Source: Symsagittifera roscoffensis (taxonomy: Eukaryota > Xenacoelomorpha > Acoela > Convolutidae). Taken from it: 64,000 nt of DNA. This document shows, in pieces, positions 33,142 through 44,270 of this stretch. Location: positions 47,021,758 through 47,085,757 of the forward strand of contig NC_087062.1 of NCBI RefSeq assembly GCF_963678635.1. The letters run 5' to 3'. Numbering within the stretch: position 1 is the stretch's first letter; the number at the start of each line of letters is the position of its first letter. The translations under genes were made by a program, and so were the position numbers. The notes beneath the pieces are model-generated. The model saw only the letters and a program-made list of their open reading frames with translations, did no database searches and was not told the origin of the DNA.

Positions 33142-33646
33142 ATCGCTACTGTGCTGACTTTATCAATCGGGAGAGCTGAGAGCCGAGATTTCATCCCTTT
33201 CCGGTGCTGGAAAAAGGGCTTATTTTGTGAAGACGACAAAACCGGAAGGATCATGGGAAAAGACTGAAAATTGTTTTTTAAAAACCTTTAGCTTCCCGAA
33301 ATGTCTTGAACTGAATTTAATCAACACCCAACTCATTTTTCAGAACATGAGTAGCTAGGAGTTGAGGGAAAAGGTTGGTTTTACCGAACAAAAACAATAG
33401 TAAACTGATAATTAAGTAGCGACCCGGTTTTTAGGAGTGACCTCGTGGCCTGAGGATACTGAGACCCGGCTGTGAGCTCACTATTTTTGCACATAACTAA
33501 GTTAATTTGCGCGGTTTGGCCGATAGCCTTTAAGTTGTAACGACTTTGTGGACCCGGTGATAAGGGACCACACATTGAACTGGCTTTGGCGTCAAAGCAT
33601 GGAAGCTAGCCAGTCGTTTTAGAACCTAGCTTTGTTTTTCGTCTGG
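33142..33646 (+). repeat. LTR D', putative 5' LTR remnant of the decayed plus-strand element
   Basis: Duplicate of 27305-27805, oriented like the coding remnants that follow. It is missing its start and its last 20 or so bases. Confidence 0.65.
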
Positions 33647-33850
33647 ATTCCCTGATTTAGTTTCTTAACCTAGTTTAGATCAAAAAATTACGTATCGTGA
33701 AGGGTGGGGGAATCGGCCGTCCCGGTTGTTCCCCGAATAGTATATGACCAAAGGCAGTTGAAGATACACAAAAAACCGAACAAAATAGTATAGTATCTAA
33801 GAAAAAACCAAAAAAAAATAACCGATAAAAAAGTCACATCAATTCACTTC

Positions 33851-34234
33851 GTCAGGAAATTCGACGTGATGATCGACCTTAATAATGGACTGATAAGGAT
33901 TAGGAACTTAGAGAGGAAGTATGTTAACCGACCAGTAGATAGAATAGTAACTGATGAGAATAAAATACCAATTTTTTAAGACAGAAACGTGAAATTACAG
34001 CCCATGCAGGCAGTAGTAGCGATTTTAAGGCTGAAAAATTTAAACCCCTCGAGTGATAAAAAGCAGGTTTGCCTGTTATCGAACACAAACAGTCAAAACT
34101 TGGTAATTTTAGGCCGGAGCTTTTCCGCTACACGAAACGGGTTGTGTTTGAGTGCATTGTTGGCCCCCAAAACGGACACGCAGCTGATGAGCTTCCTAGG
34201 ATTCGCGAATTATTATCGAGAATTCATTTATTAA
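33851..34234 (+). pseudogene. Protease C-terminus fused to RT thumb fragment
   Basis: Codes KFDVMIDLNNGLIRIRN and, after a stop at about 33978, KQVCLLSNTNSQN and GLCLSALL, which match the protease/linker at 13267-13737. It then goes straight to KTDTQLMSFLGFANYYREF, the RT connection sequence. About 1.2 kb containing the RT palm has been deleted. Confidence 0.75.
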
Positions 34235-34900
34235 AGAAATTCGAATGAAACGAAGAACCTAAGTAAGCCTTCGAGAACACAATGCGGGAGCTGTGCGAAG
34301 CGCCAGTGCTAGGCATGCCCACGGAGAAAAGCATGTACATTCTCGACACTGATGCTTCATTTCGGCCATTTCGGGAATAATGCACCAGGAGCAAGAATGG
34401 AATGGGAGAACAGTGGTTCTCTGTCCCATTATATACGCCAATAATATATTGAGCGGCACTGAGATCAAATATGGTGCGCCAAAAGCAGAAATGTTTGCGG
34501 TAGTCACGTATGTGGAGAATTATTGCGCCTACATGGGAGTGCTGCATTTAAGTTGCGAGTTGACAACCGAGCCTTATCCTGGTTGAAAACTTACTCAATG
34601 GACCAGAGTTACATTGGTCGCTGGGTAGCCAGTTTGGATGACTACCACATGATAATCGAGCGCAGGATGCGTGATAAGCACCAGAAAGTTGACGCTTTCA
34701 GCAAGTAAACTGATTTTTTTGAAAAATAGGAGCAGAAGCAGGCCAATCACGCGGAGATCAAGGAAGAGTTATCGTTTTTGGACAAAGAGACTTACAAATC
34801 CCTTCTTTTTACAAGATGGCTGAAAAAGTCAGAACATCCCATAACAGGACATCCTGAATTAACAGTGCAGAAAGAGGCAGAGATTAAGATGGACGGCGGA
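34235..34900 (+). pseudogene. RNase H and spacer fragments
   Basis: Pieces in several frames match RNase H of the minus-strand pol: CEAPVLGMPTEK, ILDTDAS, GAPKAEMFAVVTYVE, VDNRALSWLKTYSMDQSYI and RRMRDKH. Then spacer (HPITGHPEL) follows to AEIKM at about 34890. At least six stops or shifts. Confidence 0.7.
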
Positions 34901-35285
34901 TACAGCCTCAGGCACCTCCAGACCTGAGACGTCGACGACTACGAGCAGGGAAGACCGACGTCCAGGTAGAATTTCACTGATGTGGTCGAGACCGATAGCG
35001 TCCCCTTGGCTCGTCAGTAAAGGGACTGTACTCGATTTGAGTGGACTGGTTGATAGCGGCAGGGATCAACTTTAGTTCGACAACAGCATTAACACATTGG
35101 GTTATGTGAATGCCAGACCATTGCAAGATGTAAGGAAGAACCACAGCGAGCAAACTAGAGAAGAGAGACCGTGAAGATTCTTGACAAAAAGAGCACCCAC
35201 TGGGCAACATGACAAGAGGTTCAAACACGTGCGAGCGCCTCCAGCACATGTGAAGGAGAGAGCTTGTTCGAAGCAAGTAACAAAA
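34893..35285 (+). pseudogene. ORF3 C-terminal fragment (after the SGNH domain)
   Basis: Sense fragments match the end of the 797-residue ORF3: SLMWSRPIASPW, NARPLQDVRKNH and TREERP, followed by FLTKRAPTGQH. The last is the continuation that the minus-strand copy loses by its one-base deletion. The junction with pol at about 34893 marks a deletion of the integrase, the macrodomain and the first SGNH domain. Confidence 0.65.
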
Positions 35286-35309
35286 AAAAGTGATGATATG
35301 GTGAATTGA

Positions 35310-36125
35310 GATTCAGAATGGACGAGATCATCTTCGCTGCCTACGACAAAGCAGAGATGAGAAAGGCAAAGATACTGGTTATTGCGAGCTCGGACTTCGT
35401 GAACACCTCCAAATCCTTGTTGTGGCCCGATGTGTTAACGTTGGCGGGAACCGACCTGAATTAGAAGCAATTCAAAACAATGGCAATTGGCGCTAAACAA
35501 CAATTCGAAATGAAATCAATAACTATCGTTTTTACCGGCATCAATGATCACTTGCAAAGCAGAGGTCTCCTGAGCAGACTCAGAGAGCCAGCAACGGCAG
35601 ATGCAGCTGTGTGGCTAGCAATCAAAGATAATCGGAAATTCATGGGTGAGATTATGGACGTGTTGAAAGAAGGCGGGTTCCAGAAAATAACCCCGAAGCC
35701 AGTTTTCGTGTTATCCACGTGATAAGCACACCTCCCGGACGAATTGAATGTTGTATATACTATGATAGCGCTCCTCTCAGCAGGAAAATGTGATTTGATC
35801 ATAGCTGCCCCAACACGCGAAGAGAAGGCGAGGAATTTCAGACCTCTTCGGTCAGAATTGAATGCAATATAGTCAGATATATCAAACGTCATGAGAGGAT
35901 TAAAAGATAATTCATTACACATTTTTGTGTTAGACAAAGTGTTGGGATTGGAACTGTCCAGTTTCAGCAGGCAGCTCAAGATGAAGCCAGGAATCGATGA
36001 TGATCATCAAGTGATAGTGGAGATGTCTAATAACCTGCGGTTCAGAGGGCTGGAGCTCGACTAAGAAGAAAAGCCAAAGAGGCAGAACGCAAAGGAAACG
36101 AAAGTAACGAGAAGAAAACCACGTA
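35310..36125 (+). pseudogene. ORF3: second SGNH-like domain (complete but decayed)
   Basis: The frames give ILVIASSDFV (candidate block I Ser), GIND at 35537-35548 (block III Asn), and after an internal helix-rich part HIFVLDKVLGLE...KPGIDDDHQV, with DDDH at 35998-36009 in the position of block V. The order, the spacing (Ser to Asn 51 residues versus 49 in the intact domain) and the strand before DxxH parallel the first SGNH domain; only the block II glycines are missing. Stops at about 35463, 35720 and 35871 kill this copy. The domain call is inferred. Confidence 0.55.
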
Positions 36126-37470
36126 CATGTGAAGTCATTCAGACGTCTTGGTCAGAAAAACCCCGATGCGACCCGACCCAGAACTCTTCTTGTTGAGTTC
36201 TACTTGCAGTTCGATTGCAAGAAGCTTCTAACCAAGTCTTACAAGCTGAAAATTTATGGTTTTCCTGTTTTTATTTCAAAATTGCTGTCTGCATCAGAGC
36301 AAATCACAATGCGTAAACTCCTCAAACTGAGATCTGATGCATCAACACGAGTCAAAACTCCAGAAAAAGGGTTGAAAAGACGTAATCTGAAGTTACTTCA
36401 TAATGGTGTGAAAATTACCGCTCCTGAATGACTATCAGAGTTAAAGTTGTGCCATATTAATGTTCAAAGTCTTATCAATATCTCCCAGCGTATCAAGGTC
36501 TTTAATTTTCTTACTTCCAACTCTGTCGACATACTGTTTATTACTGATCATGGCTCTATAATTATAATACTTGCCATGAAGTTTTCCCATTTAATGATTT
36601 CGTTGTAGTTTCTCGCTGTGACAGATTGAACGGTGTCCAAGGTGATGTTCTTATTGCATGCCGTAAAGGTTTTTCTTTCAATCTCCTTCATTCCTACAGT
36701 TTTTGTGACTTCAGTTGTTCAATTGTCATCAAAGTCAATCACAAGATTTTTGGTTTGATGGTTGTTTATAATCCTCCTCTCAGTTCGGATTATCGCGTTG
36801 AGTCATCTACACTTATAAACGCTGTTCAAAAGCATCGTGATGAGGTGCTCAAACACATTGGTCGCTGCCCGTCAGTCCAAATTATTTGCTGTTCTATGAG
36901 ACTTCAATTTAGCTAACGTCTGTTGGAGTTCATAATATGCATCTTCTGATATTCGATGAACATTTTGAGCGCGTTTGATGATCTCAATTTGTTTCAGTTA
37001 TGGATTTTTCCGAATATTTTGTCAGGTAATTATCTAGATCTTTTCTGGTCGAATGATCCAGAGAAGTTTGTTGTCTATCGTTCAGAGAAAACCTACTCTG
37101 ATCATGATTCAAATTTCGCAAATTTGCATGTCTCTGATGATGATTGTTTTACACCTGATGTCTCAAAGCAAATGTATTCAATTCAAACTCTCAAAGTGAT
37201 TTCCTCTCCATTTTTGATGTTTCTTTTAGAGCTGCACTTGATGAAAAGAGTGAGAGAAAACTACTCTTCTCATTCTATTCATTTAGCCAATAAACTCAGA
37301 ACTCTGCGACGGAATTTTGTTTCAAATCTGTCTTATATGACTCGGTAAGACTCTGAACCAACTCAGTTATTTCAGATAAAAAGTTGCTTTTTCAGAAATT
37401 TTCTCCTGCCTCTCTTTCATGTGCTTTTAAGTTCTTGAAACAGTTCAAGAAGTTCCCAATCATTCCAATC
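36126..37470 (+). mobile_element. CR1/Jockey-like LINE, copy 5, inserted into ORF3
   Basis: Begins with the end of ORF1 (36129-36431; YLQFDCKKLLTKSYKLK...), then EN fragments at 36626-36916 and 36956-37348 (CRKGFSFNLL, YSDHDS). It stops at AAGTTCCCAATCATTCC. It is diverged from copies 1-4 by about 10%. Coding sequence resembling ORF3 resumes at about 37471, so this is an insertion or a later patch in the decayed element. Confidence 0.75.
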
Positions 37471-38240
37471 AAGTGGCTGCATTTGACTCCTCGGATAGAA
37501 GAATTTGGCTAGAACGCTTTCGAGCGGGCCCACCGATGATCCACTAAGATACACGATTAGCTGGGAAGCGAATTGATATTGGCGGTTAACGAAGGAGAAA
37601 ACTCAGTGAGTTTCGTAGACAGGATGTGCCAGGCGACACTTGAGGCATTCTGAACAGAGAAAGTGCCAGGAGAAGAAGGTTTTGAGAGGACGGATAGTAT
37701 GTTGGAAGGGTTAGGAGCAAGATGGACTGCGTCCTTCCAGGCGAAAATTTACCCGGGACTCTCTCGCTATCTAATTCGGAAATTCCCACAGGCCGTTTAT
37801 CTATCGGGATTATCTATCCCGCGGGATTATCTTTCGTAGTGATCCGGGGACTGTTTGTGACGTTTGGAGCAGAAAATTTCATAAAAAAGACCAGCAGTGC
37901 TGCTGACCGAAGGAACACAGAATCTGCGAATGGACGGACTCCTGACATTGATTGCGATAACGCATGGAAATTTGGAAGAGTTGATGACTTTACCCCTCTA
38001 TCCCAAGCAGATGAGTGAGAATGTAAAAAATTTGACGTGAAAATGTCTACGGCCTCTTGGACTAAAATGCAGCATCTAAGACATTCTCTAACCAAATCCC
38101 TGATACCACAAAATTGCGTTGGCACCGGAGAAGATAAGAAAATAGAAAAAGAAAAGGATGTGCAACGTTATGTGGGAGGCATGCCCCAACTTACCGATTT
38201 ATGCCTAGCTTTTAGGACAGATCAGGGCCTTCAGTGAGTT
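37471..38240 (+). pseudogene. ORF3 downstream remnant, heavily decayed
   Basis: Short open pieces in all three frames (VNEGENSVSFVDRMCQATLEAF, shortened here; VTFGAENFI; FWTKMQHLRHSL-like; PQLTDLCLAFRTDQG) sit in the order of a single long ancestral frame. No family recognised. Stops about every 20-30 codons. Confidence 0.4.
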
Positions 38241-38241
38241 T

Positions 38242-38574
38242 GTGACGGTGATATACGGTCCAGAAGTGACGTTCACCTTACCTGACGCGAAAGTGGAAGC
38301 CTACAGGAGGTCGGTGTTGCACCTGAACCTGATTTCAGTAGTGGATGGGAGCACATTCAATTGGTGCGAGCAGAATGTGCTACGTAAATTGATGAGGGAA
38401 GATGTGCTGTTTGCAAAAATAGCACAGCCCGACATGACAGCGTCAAAATTCAATAACCATTTGCGCGTTCGAATGGGCGAAGCGGACAGAGGGCATCTCG
38501 AAATGTTCCCGAAGCTCTGGAGTTGGAGACCTTACGACAAAATGAATAGCGAAATAACAAAAATTCTCGACTAA
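38242..38574 (+). pseudogene. ORF3 downstream remnant with a 110-codon open frame
   Basis: The best preserved piece of the region: FVTVIYGPEVTFTLPDAK, then SVLHLNLISVVDG, LRKLMREDVLFAKIAQP and MFPKLWSWRPYD. It looks like a folded mixed alpha/beta protein but matches no family I know. It is absent from the minus-strand copies because of their internal deletion. Confidence 0.45.
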
Positions 38575-38819
38575 TTGACTCCTATCAGGAATAGAGAAAA
38601 GAAACTGAAGACTGGGTAATTACAAAAGGCTACCAGAAGAAATACCAGAATTCCCCCTTAAACCGTAGGATGTTGCTCGGAGCAGACTCTGTAGTACACA
38701 CTCCCAAGTTGAGAGCCTTTGAGGCCAACGATAGAAGGATGGCAAAGTTCTCTGAATCGATGGTCCCAGGCTTCACAGGCAGGAAGGCTGCTGTGCTGCA
38801 GTATACGCAGTTTGCATAA

Positions 38820-39188
38820 GTGGATGAGTCGACGAGGAGAAAAATGAGCAACGCAGCCACATCGAAACCTGGAAATGTCGAGAAAGAATGCGCCAAATTG
38901 GAACTGGCGCCAATCATGATGATAGGCAAAGAAGATTTGCAAGAAGGAGCAATAATAAGGATGAATCTGAGGCCAGAGTTGGCAATAACTGGGACTGCTC
39001 TAACGCCATTCGGTTGTGAAGAAATTGTGATAAAACACGGAGAACGTGAATACCGGTCAGCAGGTAAGCTAGTCGTGCCAAAACTTCCATTCGAAACAAT
39101 GAACGATTCGCAAGGACTTTCAGGGTCAGGGAAGAATGAGCGAGACGATGAGGAGAAAGAAGATCGTCAACCGGAAGAACCAATGTAG
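38820..39188 (+). pseudogene. ORF remnant, 122 codons, charged
   Basis: Reads LELAPIMMIGKEDLQEG, then AITGTALTPFGCEEIVIKHG and a very acidic end (ERDDEEKEDRQPEE). The middle looks beta-rich. Preceded and followed by short in-register pieces with stops. No function assigned. Confidence 0.4.
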
Positions 39189-39189
39189 C

Positions 39190-39770
39190 GGGATTCCGAC
39201 CAAGCGGGAAGGGACAACGATAAAGCGTCAGTAGGTGGTACGCCTAGCCTGGGCCTCAACTTCTTGGACGAAGACGAAGAAGGACCAGAAGCGTTGGCCT
39301 GGACGACTGAACCAGCGGAAGATGAAACTTCCACGCTGGTGCCTCTCTCAGCTTTCATGAATGCAGCCCGAACACCTTTCCTGTGAACCATGGCAGAGGA
39401 ATAGTGGAAAGTTCACCACAGATATCATGGAAACAGAACAGGTTGTGGTATGAACAGAGTTGCTTTTATGGAGAAGGTCTGGTCGGTAGTGCAGTGCTAC
39501 GGGATACTGAAAACAGGTCTCAACAGACCACTGATTCTCGAAATCCTTGACAAACTGGACGAAAGCGAAGAGAGAATGAGTGAACTGCTAATTGATTCAG
39601 CCACTGATGAACGGGATATAAGCGTTCCGATCAAAATGACGCACCAAGAAAGCAACGAGGGAGTGATATACCTGTTCAGGACTCGAAAATAAACAATGCG
39701 ATTGAAGATGGTGAATGACAAGATCAGCGACATGAAGATGAAATTGGGCAGCAAAGTAACGCTAAGAAAA
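39190..39770 (+). pseudogene. ORF remnant, acidic linker and helical piece
   Basis: An acidic stretch (LNFLDEDEEGPEALAW) is followed, after stops, by an 80-codon frame (39450-39692) with RPLILEILDKLDESEERMSE. It looks like the same ancestral coding region. Not recognised. Confidence 0.35.
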
Positions 39771-39771
39771 A

Positions 39772-40236
39772 TTGAAAAAAAAGGTGGATTCTGAACCTCC
39801 AACAATAACTGGCCACTCAGCTAAACGGAAGGGAGTTGAAGATGCCGTCGACATGGGGAAAGGTGAAGACAGATTGCCTGGCACATCGAAAAAGATGACC
39901 GATGCAGCGATGGTGCCAAACATCCTCATGGCAGGATTAGGACCAATCAGTTATAAAACCAAGAGGAGTGACCGCACTCTTACTGGAGCCACGCTAGAAA
40001 TGGAAAGACTCAGTCAATGCGTTGAGAGTACCCATAAGGACTTCAAACCATCATGCATGAACCATGGAAAGGGAAGCATCATAGGACAGCTGACCCCAGT
40101 GGAATACAACCGATTGACAGTATCGGAGACTGTCTTGATAGAAGAACCAGCCTTTGGATACATGGAAATAATGGAATACAGTAACTCAGCTAGAGAACAT
40201 CTAATCGCTCTAGAAAATGAAAATACCATGGAATGA
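39772..40236 (+). pseudogene. ORF remnant, 154 codons
   Basis: A Lys/Asp-rich start, then MVPNILMAGLGPISYKT, ERLSQCVESTHKDFKPSCM and LTPVEYNRLTVSETVLIEEP. Paired cysteines and alternating hydrophobics suggest an extracellular or envelope-type domain, but I cannot support that by homology. Confidence 0.4.
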
Positions 40237-40239
40237 ATA

Positions 40240-41180
40240 TTACCTGGAAGAAATTATCAAGGGCACTACAAGGAAGCAAAAGGCATATGGATAATTAGCT
40301 TCTTACTAGGTGCATTCAGAAACGGTGGATCAATTGGCGAGTTTGCCATGGAGGGCAATAGTATTACGTCATTTCGAAGAAAAGATGCAAACTACTCCAA
40401 AAATACATGCTCTAATAGCGATACCGTACGTCAGAACTGAGCTGCAACTCAGGTTTGCTTAGTGTATGACGGGACTGACGTTGGGAGAGTACGATTCAGA
40501 AGAGATGCAAAGGTCAAAAGAGGAGAAGGTGCTCTTGACGACGAGTTTATGATTTGTGAAGGAGCGGCATTAGCATGTTCGACAAGGAGAGACGCTCTCT
40601 GTTTCGTCCGGTTCATGTTGGAACAAATGTCGGTACCTGAATACCTGTGCCAAGCTCCAAGCGTAGCTGAATAATTGCACGGCGTTGAACACCTGTGCCA
40701 AGAAGCTGAGAGAGGGGAGTGGCCTTGCGAATAACTTGCTCTTACATGCGCTGTTCGGCATTCGCCAAACAAGCCATTGCAAGTGAACATGAAAGAACAT
40801 GTGGAACCGGAAGCATTGAGAAAGATCGAGGAAATCCGAAAATTCTGAAAAAAGGAGCTTAGGCTGGGAGAGAATCGATGGGGACACTGGTGAGGTCCAG
40901 CGAATATTGTGGACCGATCAGAAGGGATTCTTACCACTATGTGTCGGTAATTGTTGGAAAGGTGACTGCACCTTCTATACTGAAATCTGACAACAGAGTA
41001 GAATTTAGATTGAGATTCTCAGATGAATTACTGAGAACGAGTTCGATGGTAGTGTGGGATTTTCTGAAGACATCATGGTGCCCGAGTTCAAATGCTGATT
41101 CAATATTGCGAGCGACGCGGGATGTGCAGAGATAATTAAATGCAGATCTCAATTTCCGCGACCTCAACATCCTTTATAAC
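40240..41180 (+). pseudogene. Decayed coding region between ORF remnants
   Basis: Fragments in changing frames (CDDEFMICEGAALACSTR-like at 40530-40600, VSVIVGKVTAPSILKSD near 40940) suggest one ancient frame broken by many indels. No single ORF is supportable. Confidence 0.3.
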
Positions 41181-41989
41181 TTGATAACTACAGCCTCTAG
41201 GAGCAACCGAGAGAACAGTGTTGAGCTGTCTGGCTGGGGAACAGAAGACTGGGTCAAACCTGGGAGCTGTCTCGCGAAGGTCTGTGGACTAAAATGTTAT
41301 ATGAGACAGCATAAACAATTTACGACACTATTTGGAAATATAGTAATGAAAACAAGAACGGAAACGGAAATAATAGGAGGGTTTTACGGCATGTTTGGTT
41401 CTTTAGACCCACTATTGAAACTAGAACAAAAACATGAGACGGTCACGGCCATCATTGTGGAAGTGTTTCCGGGAGTGTTACAAACTGAACAGGAGCATAT
41501 CGCAAAATGGAGAGAATTGACAGAAGTGGAGATGAACATCAGGCATAGCGAAACTAATCGCAGACCGTCGGGAGCTCGATACCTAGTAGGCTCGACGATG
41601 TCTCCAATGTGGAAAAACCGATATCCAGTACACTTCGTGGCAGTGGATGTAAAGAGCTCAAGGACGTTAGTGGATCAGGATTTCTCAAAGCCAAGCTGTG
41701 TGAGACTTGCAAGAATGTCGGAAAAGTTTAACGAGTTACTCTGTAAAAAGTTTGCCGCAATCCCAGGAAGGACCAAGGACGAATTAGAACCGATACTTTG
41801 AAAGAAATTCATGGGATATGCTTTTGGGAACTTTAGCGATTTTGATAGACACCAGCAGAAAGGATCAACAGCAACAGATTACAATGCAGTAGAAGATATT
41901 AATGAAATCGACCGAGTGATGATGGAAACGGAACCACTGCTGGAAGCGTCAGGGAAAACGAAACTGGAGAAGCATCATGTTGGCAAATG
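41181..41989 (+). pseudogene. ORF remnant, 206 codons plus in-frame continuation
   Basis: Starts SGWGTEDWVKPGSCLAK, then CGLKCYMRQHKQF, IIGGFYGMFGSLDPLLKLE and VTAIIVEVFPGVLQ. After one TGA at 41799 the same frame stays open for another 60 codons to 41989. The cluster of three cysteines followed by a hydrophobic Gly-rich segment is reminiscent of an envelope protein, which would suit its position before the 3' end; this is speculation. No match recognised. Confidence 0.4.
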
Positions 41990-41999
41990 ACAAATGATT

Positions 42000-42660
42000 A
42001 GTTCCCATGCCATTGTTTGTTACAAACATGGTGGTATCCTGGGCGAAGTAATGCGGGCGAAGTAACCACTTTGTGTTGACATGAAAAACTTGAGTAAACT
42101 CTTGAAGAGATAGACTATTACATTCTTTTTTTTAACCACCGATTTTCTTAATTTTATTATTATGGACGAATAACGACTATTTTTACGAAAAGAAGAAGCA
42201 TAGTAGGTTATTTTTAACTTGTTGATTGGCAGGACTGTCCTGCGTCCCAACACTTTTCAACCCTAGGAGAAGAAGTTTCAACTTGAGACAATGACACTAG
42301 AAGTCAGAAAAGATATTCTATTCTAGGTCATATCCTCAGAGTGCAAATTAATGAAAAAGTTAGAACTCTATAGGAATGTAGTATGATGCCATTTGGAGCA
42401 CGTATTGAATCGATGTGATTTGGATAAGAACTATTTTGTTGCATTTTATAAATTCTGTTCGATGACATTGTAGCATTCTGATGAGTTAATCGAAATTCAA
42501 TGGAGACATTGACCGGGCTGTCTGGGGAGTATGTGACATTCAACCAGAATGGCCTGAAATGCATGTCAACGAAGAGTTTTGATTTGCAGCAGTTCACTGA
42601 GAAAGTTGGCTGTTTTGAATGATTAGTGGTGTTAATTGTTCAATTGAATGCATTGGAAAG
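42000..42660 (+). repeat. First copy of the 3' noncoding region with an LTR start
   Basis: Matches 43780-44400 (AATCTCTTGAAGAG, CCTAGGTCATATCCTCAGAGTGCA-type sequence, GGGGAGTATGTGACATTC). The LTR start is at 42532. It repeats the 3' region upstream of the last ORF piece, so the element has an internal duplication. Confidence 0.6.
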
Positions 42661-42777
42661 GGTCAAAATGAGGTGAAGAAGTACTTAAAAAGCGCGAAAA
42701 CGGAACCACGGTTTTCGCTAACAAAAAGAAGACGAAGTGATCTGGTGTTGACCTGGAAATCTGGAGAACTGTAATCC

Positions 42778-42933
42778 ATGGGCTTACCAGACGCTTCACA
42801 GCACATAATAGTAGTGATAATTGGAGTTATGATGGCGACTAGATGGCTGCAAGTTCGTGTTAAAGAGAGCAATCGACAGGATGCACCGACAGTTAGAAGA
42901 TCTCGATTGTCTAAAAGATTTAGAAATTTTTGA
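42778..42933 (+). CDS. 51-codon ORF with hydrophobic segment and basic tail
   Basis: Reads a short polar start, a hydrophobic stretch HIIVVIIGVMMA, then WLQVRVKESNRQ and a basic end (RRSRLSKRFRNF). The layout of one membrane span with a basic cytoplasmic tail fits the C-terminus of a membrane protein such as an envelope protein. The hydrophobic core is short (about 12-18 residues). Only the sequence pattern supports this. Confidence 0.3.
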   Translation: MGLPDASQHIIVVIIGVMMATRWLQVRVKESNRQDAPTVRRSRLSKRFRNF

Positions 42934-43040
42934 GACATTGTGCAAAATCTTGAACACTCCGATGGAAAAAAAATAAAATTTGGGCAAAAGGACACCAGGC
43001 CATAGTTTTTAGCCAACACGGCTGCCTGCTCTACGAATTT

Positions 43041-43463
43041 GTTAAAAAGCATCTGTCGAAACACAGCAGAGTGTACAGATCGTATCAGATGGGCATAGCA
43101 TCGGAAGCTTTCAAGCGAGCTTCTGTGACCCATCGGAATGCAGTAACTACTGTAGTGAAAAGAACGTTGAAAACGATTGATTGCGATGGAAGAGAAAAAA
43201 AAGAAATGTTGAAGGAAGACCTGGAGAGAAATGTGACTTTGTGCCTCCACAACAGTTTCTGTAGAAATAGGGAAACTAATGTAGACCCTCTACCTTGTTG
43301 CAAACAAAGGGTAGAAGAACAGAGGTGTTGGAGGACTGCATCCAACAGCGACAGAATGTCCACCGATGTGTTGCAACACACAGAAACCGAGAGTGCAGGG
43401 CCGATGTCGCAGGATGGAACAGTAAAAAAAATGAATGACAAGATGCAGAAAGAAAAAAAATAG
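43041..43463 (+). pseudogene. C-terminal ORF of the giant element (plus-strand relative)
   Basis: An open frame of about 140 codons reading SKHSRVYRSYQMG, VTHRNAVTT, LCLHNSFCRNRE, CCKQR and an acidic, then Lys-rich end. It is the homologue of 625-987 and 4144-4506. Here the upstream sequence (AKNYGCLL-like, 43010-43040) differs from the SGNH remnant found in the minus-strand copies, which confirms that those copies carry a deletion joined at GCAGAGTGTACAG. Function not recognised. Confidence 0.5.
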
Positions 43464-44270
43464 ACAAAATTTGACGTTTTAGAACTTCTAAATGACGAAA
43501 ATTAAAAGTAACGAATGAACAAAGGAGTATCAAAGAAAAAGAAATTAAAAATCACAATGATTTTGTAAGACAAAAATTTAAATGAGCAACAAAGATGACA
43601 TAGCTTGAAATTGAAACTTGATGAGAGGAAAAAATGTTTTAATAATTTTGAGTTAAAACTGCTCCGTTCATAAATTTGCCTAGTGATTTTAGTTAGTGTT
43701 TTTGAAGACACTCACTATTTGTTTAGAAAGGCATGAGTGGAATGTATGTTTGGAGTCTTCCAGCCTGCATAATTGTTTTTAATCAACTAGGTTGACTGTT
43801 CATTTTGTGGTGACATGAAAGACTTGAGTAATCTCTTGAAGAGGGAGATTATTTCATTGTTCCTTCTAACAACTGAGTTTCTTAATTTTGATTATGAGGG
43901 AAAATAACATCTAAGCTTTTAAAAGGAAGAGCATAGTGGGACAATTTCATTTTGCCGGACTGTAGAACTGTCCTGCCTCCAAACACTTTTGAAACCTCCT
44001 TAGGTGAAGATCTTTTAAATTGAGACAATGACACTAAAATTCCGAGAAGATTTTTTTTTATCTTAGGTCATATCCTCAGAGTGCAGACTAATAAAATGTT
44101 AGGAGGCTAGGGAAATGCAGTATGATGCCTTTTACAGCACGTAGTGAGTCGATGTGATGCGGATAAAAACTCTTTTCTTGCATTTTATAAATTCTGTTCG
44201 ATGACATTGTAGCATTCTGATGACTTACTCGAAGTTCAATGAGGACATTGACCGCGCTGTCCAGGGAGTA
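43464..44270 (+). other. 3' noncoding region of the plus-strand element
   Basis: Homologous, inverted, to 3321-4140 (AAAACTCTGAGTT, CTTGAGTAATCTCTTGAAGAGGGAG-type segments, ATCTTAGGTCATATCCTC). No gene seen. GGGAGTA immediately precedes the LTR start at 44271. Confidence 0.6.

Larger units (their letters stand above)
27806..33646. repeat. Second copy of the tandem duplication, with internal deletion
   Basis: 27806-32552 matches 20130-24890 and 32553-33646 matches 26712-27805. The part equivalent to about 24891-26711 (1.8 kb) is missing; the join is at ATGAGT|TGC with a GAGT microhomology. The right end (CGTCTGGAT) then runs into sequence (TCCCTG) absent from the first copy. Confidence 0.85.
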
